A stretch of DNA of 64,000 nucleotides from an uncultured Eubacteriales bacterium. Lineage in GTDB: Bacteria > Bacillota > Clostridia > Christensenellales > Aristaeellaceae. The translations under genes were made by a program, and so were the position numbers. The stretch is from positions 1 to 64,000 of the forward strand of contig CACWXP010000001.1 in the NCBI GenBank assembly GCA_902764875.1, given 5' to 3'. Shown one piece after another: positions 50,422 through 59,703 of this stretch (positions are counted from its first letter, which is position 1; each line of letters opens with the position of its first letter). Under the pieces are notes generated by a model that was given only the letters and a program-made list of their open reading frames with translations, ran no database searches and was not told where the DNA came from.

Positions 50422-51314
50422 AAAAGAAAAACAATCTGAAAGCCTGGCTGTACCTGCTGCCGGCAATCCTGTTTCTCGGTGTGTTCATGCTGTATCCGCT
50501 GGTGGATGTGTGCTTTTACTCTCTGGAAGAGAACTTTCACTTTGTCAGCCAGAAATACAGCGGCATCGGGCTGGGCAACTTCCGGCATGTGCTGACGGAT
50601 CCGTACTTTGCGATGGCGCTGAAGAACACGCTGATTCTGGTAGCCATCACCGTGCCGGTGAGCACGGGACTGAGCCTGCTGATCGCGCTGGGGCTGAGCT
50701 CTGTTCAAAAAGTGAAGAAACTTTTCCAGACCATCTACTTTCTGCCGTATGTGACAAACACGCTGGCAGTGGGTCTGGTGTTCTGGCTGCTGTTCCGGAA
50801 TACGGAGCACACGGACGGCCTGATCAGTTCCCTGATTGTTTCGCTGGGCGGGGAATCCATCAACTTTATTGAAGGCACCTACTGGCAGAAGATGATGGTG
50901 ACCTGCCTGTACACGATCTGGATCGTGATGCCCTTCAAAATCCTGATTCTGACCAGCGCGCTGGCCAGCGTGAATCCGGATTACTACAAAGCGGCCCGGG
51001 TGGACGGCGCCAGCAGCGGAAGAATTTTCCGGAAAATCACGCTGCCCATGATCAGCCCGACGGTCTTCTATCTGATTATCACAGGCTTTATCGGCGCCTT
51101 TAAGGCCTACAGCGATGAAGTTGCCCTGTTCGGCACCAACCTGAACGCGGCGGAAATGAACACCATTGTCGGCTATGTTTACGACATGCTGTACAGCGAC
51201 AGCGGCGGATTCCCCGGATACGCGGCCGCGGCGGCGCTGCTGCTGTTTGCCATTGTGTTTACGATTACGTATGTGAACCTTCGTTTCAGCCGAAACAAGG
51301 TTCAGTATATGTGA
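50418..51314 (+). CDS. sugar ABC transporter permease, MalF/UgpA-like
   Basis: A 298-residue permease with six spans. The first span AWLYLLPAILFLGVFMLYPLVDVCFYSL and the EAA loop DYYKAARVDGASSGRIFRKITLPMISPT are typical. ATGA overlap with the ATPase gene. Forms the channel with the next gene's product. Confidence 0.93.
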   Translation: MKKKNNLKAWLYLLPAILFLGVFMLYPLVDVCFYSLEENFHFVSQKYSGIGLGNFRHVLTDPYFAMALKNTLILVAITVPVSTGLSLLIALGLSSVQKVKKLFQTIYFLPYVTNTLAVGLVFWLLFRNTEHTDGLISSLIVSLGGESINFIEGTYWQKMMVTCLYTIWIVMPFKILILTSALASVNPDYYKAARVDGASSGRIFRKITLPMISPTVFYLIITGFIGAFKAYSDEVALFGTNLNAAEMNTIVGYVYDMLYSDSGGFPGYAAAAALLLFAIVFTITYVNLRFSRNKVQYM

Positions 51315-51329
51315 CGGGAGGCGGGCCGG

Positions 51330-52172
51330 ATGAGTGAAAGAAAAGGCAGCCCCCTCTCCAAAGTGCTGATTGTCACTTTCCTGGTGATCTGGGCACTGAT
51401 CGTTCTGTTTCCCTTCTACTGGATGGTGCTGACCAGTTTCAAGGACACCACCCAGTTTATGGATGAAAAGGTTCCGACCTTCTTCACCACGGAACCGACG
51501 CTGGCCAACTACAGCAAGGCATTTACGGAAGTGCCGCTGGGCCGGTTCCTGCTGAACACGCTGATCTTCACCGTGGCCACCACGAGCCTGATGATGATTG
51601 TGATCGTACCGGCGGCGTTTGCTTTTGCCCGGCTGGAGTTCAAAGGGAAAAACCTGGTTTTTGCCCTGTTCCTGAGCCTGATGATGATCCCCACGGAACT
51701 GGTGATCATTACCAACTATGCCACGATCGTTCACTGGAATATGCGGAACACGTTCATGGGCCTGATTCTGCCTTCGGTAACCAGCGTATTCTATATTTAC
51801 CTGCTGAAGGAAAACTTTGAAGCCGTTCCGGATGAACTTTACAATGCGGCCCGGGTGGACGGTACCAGCGACCTGAAGTACATGCTGCGGGTGATGGTGC
51901 CTATCAGCCAGCCGACGATTATCACCATTGTGATTCTGAAAGTGATCGAATGCTGGAACAGCTATATCTGGCCGCGCCAGATTACGGACAAGCAGAGCTA
52001 TTTCCTGGTGTCTCAGGGGATTCAGAGCATCCGGGAAAGCGGCTACGGCCGGGAGGACATTCCGGCCATGATGGCCGCGGTGGTCGTGGTCAGCGTGCCG
52101 CTGATTGTGCTGTTTCTGATGTTCAGGGATAAGATTATGGCAGGTGTCTCGAGAGGGGGCACTAAGGGATGA
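51330..52172 (+). CDS. sugar ABC transporter permease, MalG/UgpE-like
   Basis: A 280-residue permease. LVIWALIVLFPFYWMVLTSFKD at the start, EAA loop DELYNAARVDGTSDLKYMLRVMVPISQPT, and the usual ending MAGVSRGGTKG. GGGAGG precedes the ATG by 10 bases. The stop overlaps the binding-protein start by four bases. Confidence 0.93.
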   Translation: MSERKGSPLSKVLIVTFLVIWALIVLFPFYWMVLTSFKDTTQFMDEKVPTFFTTEPTLANYSKAFTEVPLGRFLLNTLIFTVATTSLMMIVIVPAAFAFARLEFKGKNLVFALFLSLMMIPTELVIITNYATIVHWNMRNTFMGLILPSVTSVFYIYLLKENFEAVPDELYNAARVDGTSDLKYMLRVMVPISQPTIITIVILKVIECWNSYIWPRQITDKQSYFLVSQGIQSIRESGYGREDIPAMMAAVVVVSVPLIVLFLMFRDKIMAGVSRGGTKG

Positions 52173-53827
52173 AGACAAGAAAAATCATCGCCCTGGTTCT
52201 GCTGCTGGGGATGGCGGCGGGGATTCTGAGCGGATGCCACGGAACTTTGGATCAGAACGCATCCAAAGAAGGATATATCAGCGAGATTCCGCTGTATTTG
52301 GACGAGACGAAGAAAATTGAGCTGAATTTCTGGGCCAAGAACGACACCAATAAGGTGCAGACCGCAGTGTATATGGACGCGATTGAAGAATTCCAGAAGC
52401 TGTATCCGAACATCACCGTAAATATCCGGCTTTATGCCGATTACGGCCGGATTTTCAACGACGTAATCACCAACATCGGCACCAACACGACGCCAAACAT
52501 CTGCATCACCTATCCGGACCACATCGCCACCTATTTGACCGGCGACGGCGTGATGCTCCCCCTGGACGACTGGATGACGGATCCGCGGTTCGGCCTGGGC
52601 GGCAGCGAAGTCCGGTTTGATTCTCCGAAGACGGAGGAAATCGTTCCGGAATTCCTGAAGGAAGGCGAGATTCAGGGAAAAACTTACGCCCTGCCCTACA
52701 TGCGTTCCACGGAGGCGCTGTATATCAACAAAGACCTGGTCGAAAAACTGGGCTATCAGGTACCGGACGTTCTGACATGGGACTTTGTCTGGGAAGTCAG
52801 CGAAAAAGCCATGGAAAAGGACGAGAACGGCCTTTTCAAGGTAAACGGGCAGAAAGTCCTGATTCCCTTCATCTACAAGAGCACGGACAACATGATGATC
52901 ACCATGCTGAAACAGCTGAACGCGCCGTATTCCACGGACCGCGGCGAAGTGCTGATTTTCAACGATACGACATCCAGATTGCTGAAGGAGATTTATACCC
53001 ATGCGAAGAGCCGGGCATTTTCCACCTTCGCCATCAGCAGCTATCCCGGAAACTTCCTGAACGCCGGACAGTGCATTTTCGCCATTGACTCCACGGCCGG
53101 GGCTACCTGGATGGGCAGTAATGCGCCGATGCTTGACATTCACGAGGAACAGGTGGTTCCTTTTACCACACTGGTCCGGCCGATTCCGCAGTTTGATACG
53201 GAAAACGACCCGATTATGATCAGCCAGGGACCGAGCATCTGTGTGTTTAACAAGGATGATCCACAGGAAGTGCTGGCCAGCTGGCTGTTCGCCCAGTATA
53301 TGCTGACCAACAAGGTGCAGCTGAGCTATGCGGAAACAGAGGGCTATCTGCCGGTGACGCTGAAAGCACAGCAGTCGGAGGAATACAAGGACTACCTGAG
53401 CCGGAAGGGCGAGAACAATCAGGAATACTACGATATCAAGATTGAAGCCAGCGAACTGCTGATGAACCACCTGGACGACACCTTTGTGACGCCGGTTTTC
53501 AACGGCAGCGCCAGTCTGCGCTCCGCCGCGGGACAGCTGATTGAAAATGTGTGTAAAAGCGCCCGCCGCAAAGAGGAAATGAGCGACGAATACATCGAAA
53601 AGCAGTTTCATGAAGTCAGCAGCCTGTACCGGCTGGATCAGATTAAGGTTGCGGCAGGGGATTCGGATGCGGCCGACGCGGCCAACGAGACCGAAACGCA
53701 GGAAACTACCGGCTGGAAGGATCTTCCGGCGGAATCCAAAGCATTGCTGATCATCCTGCCGTGTATCTGGATTGTGATCGGGGTGATCGGCCTGATCCGG
53801 TCGAAAAAAACGAAACAAAAGCATTGA
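52169..53827 (+). CDS. solute-binding lipoprotein with extra C-terminal membrane anchor
   Basis: A 552-residue family 1-type extracellular binding protein. A lipobox (GILSGC) at about residue 23 shows lipidation. The mature region has IELNFWAKNDTNKVQ, EFQKLYPNITVNI, NITCITYPD-like strand and LPYMRSTEALYINKDLVEKLGY, normal for sugar-binding proteins. Unusually it ends with an Asp/Ala/Thr spacer, a membrane span (ALLIILPCIWIVIGVIGLI) and a basic tail RSKKTKQKH, so it would be fixed to the membrane at both ends. It is the last gene of the ABC operon; a new promoter overlaps its stop codon. Confidence 0.9.
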   Translation: MKTRKIIALVLLLGMAAGILSGCHGTLDQNASKEGYISEIPLYLDETKKIELNFWAKNDTNKVQTAVYMDAIEEFQKLYPNITVNIRLYADYGRIFNDVITNIGTNTTPNICITYPDHIATYLTGDGVMLPLDDWMTDPRFGLGGSEVRFDSPKTEEIVPEFLKEGEIQGKTYALPYMRSTEALYINKDLVEKLGYQVPDVLTWDFVWEVSEKAMEKDENGLFKVNGQKVLIPFIYKSTDNMMITMLKQLNAPYSTDRGEVLIFNDTTSRLLKEIYTHAKSRAFSTFAISSYPGNFLNAGQCIFAIDSTAGATWMGSNAPMLDIHEEQVVPFTTLVRPIPQFDTENDPIMISQGPSICVFNKDDPQEVLASWLFAQYMLTNKVQLSYAETEGYLPVTLKAQQSEEYKDYLSRKGENNQEYYDIKIEASELLMNHLDDTFVTPVFNGSASLRSAAGQLIENVCKSARRKEEMSDEYIEKQFHEVSSLYRLDQIKVAAGDSDAADAANETETQETTGWKDLPAESKALLIILPCIWIVIGVIGLIRSKKTKQKH

Positions 53828-53852
53828 AAAAAAAGGCCCGTTGATGTATCAT
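53824..53852 (+). promoter_or_regulatory. promoter of the coiled-coil protein gene
   Basis: TTGAAA (53824-53829), 17-base spacer, TATCAT (53847-53852); it overlaps the preceding TGA stop. Confidence 0.6.
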
Positions 53853-53898
53853 TATAGCAACTGCTGAGAACAGCAAATTACAGGAGGGAGAATAGACT

Positions 53899-55473
53899 AT
53901 GAAGAAGTATTTGACCCCGGCTCTTGCGGTTATCGCGGTGATCGCGATCGTTCTGTGCATCGTGTTCGCCGGACAGCGCGGTGTGAAGCAGGAAGACTAT
54001 GATGCCCTGAATGCAAAACTGACGGATGCTGAAGTTGCCGCCAAGACTGCGGCTGAAGCTGCGGCCAAGGAAAAGGAAGAGGCTGTCGCCGCCAAGACAG
54101 AGCTGGAAGGCCAGGTTGCCGATCTGACCACGAAACTGACGGATGCTGAAGCAGCCGCCAAGACCGCGGCCGAAGCTGCAGCCAAGGAAAAAGAAGAGGC
54201 TGTTGCCGCTGTGCAGGCCACCGCGGACGAAGCTGTTAAAGCTAAGACGGAACTGGAAGGCCAGGTTGCCGATCTGACAGCGAAGCTGACGGACGCTGAA
54301 GCTGCCGCCAAGGCTGCGGCTGAAGCCGCTGTCAAGGAAAAGGAAGAAGCCGTCGCGGCCGCCCAGGCAGCTGCCGAGACGGACACCAAGACGAAGATTG
54401 ACGAAGCCGTGAAGGCTGTTCAGGACAAAGCGGATGCCGCCAAGACAGCTTTTGAAGGCCAGATTGCCGACCTGAACAAGCAGCTGGAAGAAGCGAAAGA
54501 AGCTGCCACGAAGGATGCCGATGCCGCCGCCAAGGCACTCGCGGATGCCGCGGATGCTGCCAAGGCTGAACTGGAAGGCAAAGTAACGGAACTGACCGAC
54601 AAGCTGGCTGCTGCCGAAACCGCCAAGGATGAAGCTGTTGCTGCCGCCAAGAAGGAACTGGAAACGGCCAAGGAAGAAGCTGTAGCCGCCGCCAAGGAAG
54701 AAGCCGTAGCCGCCGCCATGAAGGAAGCGGAAGAAGCCAAGGCTACCCTGGAAGCGAAAGTTGCAGAACTTGAGCAGAAGATCGCTGATGCTGCCAAGGG
54801 CGAAGAGAAACCCGAAGAGAAGCCTGCTGAACCCGCCTCGGAAGACGCCGTGATGGATCATGCGGCATACGTCGAAGCAGAACTGGACAGCGCCGTATGC
54901 GTGGAGACCTATGTACAGGCGACCCAGAGCTGGTGGGACAACAAGATCACGGTTTATGCCCAGAGCAAAGACGGTGCTTACTTCATCTACAACATGGCCT
55001 GCACTGAGGAAGATGCCGCGAAACTGGTTCCCGGTGCGAAGATCCGTGTAAAGGGCTTCAAGAGCGAATGGTCCGGTGAAGTGGAAATCACCGATGCCAC
55101 CTTCGAACTGCTTGAAGGAGATACCTTCGTCGCGGAACCGGAAGACATTACCGCCGCGCTGGGTACAGATGATCTGATTAACCATCAGAATGAAAAGGTT
55201 CTGTTCAAGGGACTGACCGTTGCCGCACAGGATGACGGCGCAGCCTTCGGCCGCAAGAACCCCACCGACCCGGACGACCTGTATGTCCGCTTCACCACTG
55301 CTGACGGTCAGGTGTTCAACTTCTGCGTTGAATACTATCTGACCAACGAGAACAGCGATGTATACAAGGCTGTTGAAGGCCTGCAGATCGGCGACGTGGT
55401 TGATGTTGAAGGCTACCTGTACTGGTACGAGGGCCCGAACACCCACATTACCGCTGTAACCAAGGCTCAGTAA
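53899..55473 (+). CDS. membrane-anchored Ala/Lys/Glu-rich coiled-coil protein with C-terminal OB-like domain
   Basis: A 524-residue protein. A single N-terminal span (LTPALAVIAVIAIVLCIVFAG) is followed by about 270 residues of heptad-like coiled coil rich in Ala, Lys and Glu, then an acidic linker (EEKPEEKPAEPASED) and a globular C-terminal part of about 210 residues. That part contains two repeats of an OB-fold-like pattern (ETYVQATQSWWDNKITVYAQ; GLQIGDVVDVEGYLYWYEG). The coiled coil begins with three KLTDAE units, starting at 54016, 54133 and 54283 (39 and 50 residues apart). GGAGGGAG precedes the ATG. Its role is unknown: a spacer that holds a binding domain away from the membrane is likely. 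A terminator follows. Confidence 0.85.
   Translation: MKKYLTPALAVIAVIAIVLCIVFAGQRGVKQEDYDALNAKLTDAEVAAKTAAEAAAKEKEEAVAAKTELEGQVADLTTKLTDAEAAAKTAAEAAAKEKEEAVAAVQATADEAVKAKTELEGQVADLTAKLTDAEAAAKAAAEAAVKEKEEAVAAAQAAAETDTKTKIDEAVKAVQDKADAAKTAFEGQIADLNKQLEEAKEAATKDADAAAKALADAADAAKAELEGKVTELTDKLAAAETAKDEAVAAAKKELETAKEEAVAAAKEEAVAAAMKEAEEAKATLEAKVAELEQKIADAAKGEEKPEEKPAEPASEDAVMDHAAYVEAELDSAVCVETYVQATQSWWDNKITVYAQSKDGAYFIYNMACTEEDAAKLVPGAKIRVKGFKSEWSGEVEITDATFELLEGDTFVAEPEDITAALGTDDLINHQNEKVLFKGLTVAAQDDGAAFGRKNPTDPDDLYVRFTTADGQVFNFCVEYYLTNENSDVYKAVEGLQIGDVVDVEGYLYWYEGPNTHITAVTKAQ
54016..54432 (+). repeat. tandem KLTDAE coiled-coil coding repeats
   Basis: Three units starting at 54016, 54133 and 54283 share DNA such as CTGACGGATGCTGAAG and GCCAAGGAAAAGGAAGAG. 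The second unit carries an 11-residue insertion (VQATADEAVKA). Confidence 0.85.
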
Positions 55474-55492
55474 TCAGAAATCCTGAAAGAGA

Positions 55493-55537
55493 ACACCCGA
55501 CGGGCAGTGCGCCTGTCGGGTGTTTATCATGATTTTT
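55493..55537 (+). terminator. terminator after the coiled-coil gene
   Basis: ACACCCGAC pairs with GTCGGGTGT (55493-55501, 55515-55523), with inner GGC/GCC pairing, then TTTATCATGATTTTT. The T-run is interrupted. Confidence 0.7.
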
Positions 55538-55569
55538 CCAAATCGTATAAGCACGGCGCAGTCACCGCC

Positions 55570-55959
55570 TTATTCCAGCCATCTCATGTACTCAGGGATC
55601 TCTTTACCTATTCTTTTTAGCGCTTCTTCCAGACCGGACAGAACTTCATCCCTGCTGAAACCGGATTTTTCCAGAAATTCATCTTTCTTTCCGTTCAGAT
55701 AATCGTAAAACGAGATAATTAATGCGGCTTTCTGGTCAGCATCCCAAACGCCTGACTCGATCAGGTCAAACAGTTTATCCTCCGCGGCATTGATCTGCCC
55801 GTGATCGATCATACGCAAAAGGTAGTCGTTATTCTCCCGGGTTTCCTGTCCCATCACGGCAGGCAGCGTATCTCCCTTCTTTCCGAAGTACAGATATGCC
55901 AACATCTGAGCGATACCGTGGATCAGCCGCATGATGTAGTCTTTTTCGTAATAGTACAA
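55570..55959 (-). CDS. DUF6483-like small protein
   Basis: About 129 residues; the N-terminus YYYEKDYIMRLIHGIAQMLAYLYFGKK and the later FYDYLNGKKDEFLEKSGFSRDEVL match what I recall of DUF6483 proteins of Clostridia, which are cytoplasmic and helical with no known function. The likely start is TTG at 55959, after AGGAAAAGGGAA; a longer form from TTG at 55974 is possible but would place the binding site inside the gene. Monocistronic, on the opposite strand to its neighbours. Confidence 0.75.
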   Translation of the reverse strand: MYYYEKDYIMRLIHGIAQMLAYLYFGKKGDTLPAVMGQETRENNDYLLRMIDHGQINAAEDKLFDLIESGVWDADQKAALIISFYDYLNGKKDEFLEKSGFSRDEVLSGLEEALKRIGKEIPEYMRWLE

Positions 55960-56315
55960 TTCCCTTTTCCTCAACTTTGTATGATCGTAAACCTACGGAT
56001 CCGTATGGGCGCATCGCTTTTCAATTCAAGGCGAAGCACTTCGGTCCTTACCGGAACATTTTATCATGGGCGTTCAACCGCCGCAAGCATCTGTTCTCCT
56101 TTGACAGAACACATTTCGGCATGGTGTGACTGTTCAAGTGTATTACGGTAGATTCGCGTAAAAGGCAATCTTTATTTTGACTGATGGTTCATGTATAATA
56201 AAATACAATAATCCTTTATTCCGGAGATGTAAGCGTGAAAATGATCGCAAAACTGGCACAGATGCCGTTCGGCGCGACGGCGGCATGAACGATAGAAAGA
56301 ATCGGAGGGAATACC
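55960..56315. other. 356-base intergenic region
   Basis: It separates two divergent genes. It holds a possible minus-strand promoter at 56058-56086, a TATAAT box at 56194-56199 reading right, and a short GTG-started 17-codon frame (56235-56288, VKMIAKLAQMPFG...) after GGAGATG, just before the isochorismatase gene. I see no tRNA, hairpin with T-run or repeat in it. Confidence 0.6.
56058..56086 (-). promoter_or_regulatory. weak candidate promoter for the DUF6483-like gene
   Basis: Minus strand TTGCGG, 17-base spacer, TAAAAT. The -35 is poor. Confidence 0.35.
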
Positions 56316-56855
56316 ATGGCAACGCACAAATTTCTGATTGTAGTGGACATGCAAAACGATTTTATCGACGGGGCTTTGGGGACAAGGGAGGCTGTGGCTA
56401 TCGTAGCTGCGGCGGCTGAACGCATCCGCGCCTGCCGCGAAGCGGGTGATACGCTGATTGCCACACTGGACACCCACGACGAGGATTATATGCAGACCCA
56501 GGAGGGCCACAATCTTCCTGTACCCCATTGCATCCGCTGCACGGCGGGCTGGCAGCTGCGTCCGGAAATTGCGGAAGCGCTGGGTGAAGATGCCATTCGG
56601 GTTGAAAAGCCCGCGTTCGGCAGCGTGAACCTGCCGGAAGTCATCGCGAAAAAACTTGCACCCGGCGAAACCCCTGAATTTGAGCTGCTGGGGCTCTGCA
56701 CTGACATCTGCGTGGTGTCCAATGCATTGATTCTGAAGGCTTACTTCCCGGAAGCACCGATGTGTATTCACGCGGATTGCTGCGCCGGCGTCACCCCGGC
56801 AAAGCATGAGGCCGCGCTGGAAACGCTTCGGAGCTGCCAGGTGGCGGTGGTGTAG
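56316..56855 (+). CDS. isochorismatase-family cysteine hydrolase (nicotinamidase-like)
   Basis: A 179-residue enzyme with the catalytic triad of the family: Asp in LIVVDMQNDFIDGALG, Lys in RVEKPAFGSVNLPEV, and Cys in GLCTDICVVSNALILKAYFPEAP. LDTHDEDYMQTQEGHNLPVPHC also carries probable metal-binding His/Asp residues as in nicotinamidase, so pyrazinamidase/nicotinamidase activity is plausible. GGAGGGAA precedes the ATG at 56316. It lies alone between a short leader-like frame and the rhamnosidase gene. Confidence 0.9.
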   Translation: MATHKFLIVVDMQNDFIDGALGTREAVAIVAAAAERIRACREAGDTLIATLDTHDEDYMQTQEGHNLPVPHCIRCTAGWQLRPEIAEALGEDAIRVEKPAFGSVNLPEVIAKKLAPGETPEFELLGLCTDICVVSNALILKAYFPEAPMCIHADCCAGVTPAKHEAALETLRSCQVAVV

Positions 56856-56948
56856 AATTCATTGCGTGTTCCGGAGTCTTGCTGTAGAATGGCGATACAC
56901 AGGAGAGAAGAACATCAAAAAAACTATAGGTTGCCGGGAGGGAACGAA

Positions 56949-59690
56949 ATGAACATTACAAAATGTCGGGTGAATCACATTCAGAATCCGATGGGATACC
57001 AACTTGGGACTCCGGTTTTTTCCTGGGTGACGGAGAACGCGAAGGGCAAACGGCAGAAAGCGGCCAGGCTTCGGGTTTGGGAAGAGGCTGCAGAGGGTGC
57101 TTTGCTTTACGACTCCGGATGGGGTGCGCTGAATTCACTGGGGACCGAGGTGGAAATCAACCTGAAACCCCGGACCCGGTACAGCTGGACAGTCTGCGTT
57201 CAGAGCGACGCCGGGGAGGAAGCCGAAAGCGAAGAGAACTGGTTCGAAACAGGCAAGATGGAGGAGGTTTGGCAGGGCAAATGGATTACCTGCGACAACG
57301 ACGAGAAGCGGCTTCCAATCTTCCACAAGGGATTTGCGTTGCCTGAAAAGAAAATCCGCTCAGCGAGGCTGTACATCTGCGGGCTGGGACTTTACAAAGC
57401 GGAAATCAACGGAGAGCGGGTCGGGGAGGAACGGCTGACGCCCTACTGCAACAACTATAAAAAATGGATTCAGGCGCAGACCTATGACATTACGGAGATG
57501 CTCGCGGAGAAAAACGAGATTGCCGTTACACTGGGAAACGGATGGTACAAGGGCCGGTTTGGCTATACTTCCCGGAAAGAGGAAGGCGGCTTCTACGGAG
57601 ATCGCTGGAAACTGATTGCCGAGGCGAGGATTCTGTTTGCGGACGGAACGGAGGAAACGATTGGGACGGACGACAGCTGGACCGTGACACGGAGCCGGAT
57701 CACTTTCAGCGATATTTATGACGGCGAGCGGAGAAACGACACGCTGCCGGAGCTTCCGGAGGAGAAAGCGTTTCTGTTGGATGAAACACTTCCGCTGCAG
57801 GACCGGATGAGCGTGCCCGTGCAGGTACAGGAAGTTCTGGAGCCCAGAGAGTTGCTGCATACGCCGAATGGCGAATGGGTTTATGATCTGGGACAGAATA
57901 TGGCGGGCACCTTCGGGCTGCGGGTGCATGAACCCCGGGGGACAAAGATCCATATTCAGGCGGGTGAAGTTTTGCAGCAGGGGAATTTCTACCGAGACAA
58001 TCTGCGGAGCGCTCTGGCGGAATATATCTACATTTCAGACGGAGAAGAGCACGTGCTGGAGCCGGAGTTTACGTTCTACGGATTCCGATACCTGAAGGTG
58101 AGCGGCGTCGCTGCACCGAAGAAAGAGGACCTGCTGGCGCAGGTATATTATTCCGATATTTTCCCGGCCGGAAAGATGGTGACCGGGCAGGAGAAGATCA
58201 ATCAGCTGATCAGCAACATCGGGTGGGGCCAGAAGGGCAATTTCATCGACGTGCCGACGGACTGCCCGCAGCGGGATGAACGGATGGGCTGGACGGGGGA
58301 CTGTCAGGTGTTTACCCCGACGGCCTGCTTTTACGCGGACTGTGCGGCTTTCTATCGGAAATTCCTTTACGACCTGCGCAGCGAGCAGGCGCAATTCGGC
58401 GGCATGGTTCCGGACGTGATTCCCAGCTTTGGGCACGAGGGACAGGGATCCAGCGTCTGGGGTGACGCGGCGACGATTATTCCATGGGATCTCTGGCTGT
58501 TTACAGGAGACCGGCGATATCTGGAAGACGGATATGAGAGCATGAAGGCCTGGGTGGATTATATCCGGCGGGAAGACGGAGACGACCGGGGTTACGCGCA
58601 GCACTGGCACTACGGAGACTGGGTGGCACTGGATAATCCCGCCGGCGGCGTGGACCAGGTGAAAGGCGGGACGGAAGACGCCTTCATCGCCTATGTATAC
58701 TACATGTACAGCGCACAGCTGACGGCAAAGGCGGCGGGCATCCTCGGAAAGAAAGAGGAGGAGAAGCAGTATCTTGCCCTTGCGGAGGAAATTCACCGGT
58801 ATATTCTGGACGAGTATTATACCCCGAACGGGCGGTGCGCAATCAACACGCAGACGGCCTATGTGCTGACACTGTACTACCGGCTGAACGAAAACCGGGG
58901 GAAGGCGCTGCAGTCTTTGAAAGACCTGATTCACGCCAAGGGAGACAAATTCGTGACCGGATTTGTCGGGACGCCGCTGATTCAGCGCGTGCTGAGCGGA
59001 GAAGGGGAGAACCGGCTGGCCTATACGATTCTGTTCAACGAAGAATATCCGGGATGGCTGTACGAAGTGAACCTGGGCGCTACAACGATCTGGGAGCGCT
59101 GGAACAGCATGGAACCGGACGGGAGCGTATCTTCCACAGGGATGAACAGCTTCAACCATTATGCCTACGGCTCGGTGGGCGAGTGGATGTGGCGGGTGAC
59201 GGCGGGCATCAACCCGACCGAAGAGGCGCCCGGCTTCCGGCGCGTGGTTCTTTCCCCGGTCCCGAACGCGAAGATGAAAACGCTTTGCGCGGATTATGAT
59301 TCTCCGGCGGGACGCTATCACGTGGAATGGAAAGTGGAAGACGCGACGCATGTCGCGGTGAACGTTTCCGTTCCGTTTGACTGCGCGGCGGAACTGCGGC
59401 TGCCCTGGGCCAAAGGATTCCAGGCGCGGGAACTGGAAGCCGGCGAATATGCCTTTGAGATTGAAACCGCGGAACCGCTGATCCTGATCCATTCCATTGA
59501 CGAACCGTTTTGGAAACTGCTGGACAACCCGCGGACAAAAGCTGCCCTGGCGGAAACGGATCCTTCCATCTTCGGCATTCCGCACGCGAAATGGGGAAGG
59601 ACGCTGCGGGAGCTGCTGGAAGAGAGAGGCGAAAGCGGAGAGCTGATTTTGAAACTGGAAAAGGTACTCGGAGAAATACGGGAAGAATAA
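56949..59690 (+). CDS. alpha-L-rhamnosidase, glycoside hydrolase family 78
   Basis: A 913-residue, signal-peptide-free enzyme. N-terminal beta domains carry rhamnosidase blocks (NPMGYQLGTPVFSW, YICGLGLYKAEING, GWYKGRFGYTS); the (alpha/alpha)6 catalytic barrel from about residue 420 contains the diagnostic DVPTDCPQRDERMGWTGDCQVF (catalytic acid among its acidic residues), AQFGGMVPDVIPSFGHEG and WERWNSMEPDGS; a beta C-domain (YDSPAGRYHVEWK) ends it. The ATG at 56949 follows GGGAGGGAACG. The in-frame ATG at 56862 has no site. It is 13 bases before a GH2 gene, so the two act on rhamnose-containing glycans or glycosides taken into the cell. Confidence 0.93.
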   Translation: MNITKCRVNHIQNPMGYQLGTPVFSWVTENAKGKRQKAARLRVWEEAAEGALLYDSGWGALNSLGTEVEINLKPRTRYSWTVCVQSDAGEEAESEENWFETGKMEEVWQGKWITCDNDEKRLPIFHKGFALPEKKIRSARLYICGLGLYKAEINGERVGEERLTPYCNNYKKWIQAQTYDITEMLAEKNEIAVTLGNGWYKGRFGYTSRKEEGGFYGDRWKLIAEARILFADGTEETIGTDDSWTVTRSRITFSDIYDGERRNDTLPELPEEKAFLLDETLPLQDRMSVPVQVQEVLEPRELLHTPNGEWVYDLGQNMAGTFGLRVHEPRGTKIHIQAGEVLQQGNFYRDNLRSALAEYIYISDGEEHVLEPEFTFYGFRYLKVSGVAAPKKEDLLAQVYYSDIFPAGKMVTGQEKINQLISNIGWGQKGNFIDVPTDCPQRDERMGWTGDCQVFTPTACFYADCAAFYRKFLYDLRSEQAQFGGMVPDVIPSFGHEGQGSSVWGDAATIIPWDLWLFTGDRRYLEDGYESMKAWVDYIRREDGDDRGYAQHWHYGDWVALDNPAGGVDQVKGGTEDAFIAYVYYMYSAQLTAKAAGILGKKEEEKQYLALAEEIHRYILDEYYTPNGRCAINTQTAYVLTLYYRLNENRGKALQSLKDLIHAKGDKFVTGFVGTPLIQRVLSGEGENRLAYTILFNEEYPGWLYEVNLGATTIWERWNSMEPDGSVSSTGMNSFNHYAYGSVGEWMWRVTAGINPTEEAPGFRRVVLSPVPNAKMKTLCADYDSPAGRYHVEWKVEDATHVAVNVSVPFDCAAELRLPWAKGFQARELEAGEYAFEIETAEPLILIHSIDEPFWKLLDNPRTKAALAETDPSIFGIPHAKWGRTLRELLEERGESGELILKLEKVLGEIREE

Positions 59691-59703
59691 GGGGAGACAG
59701 ACG

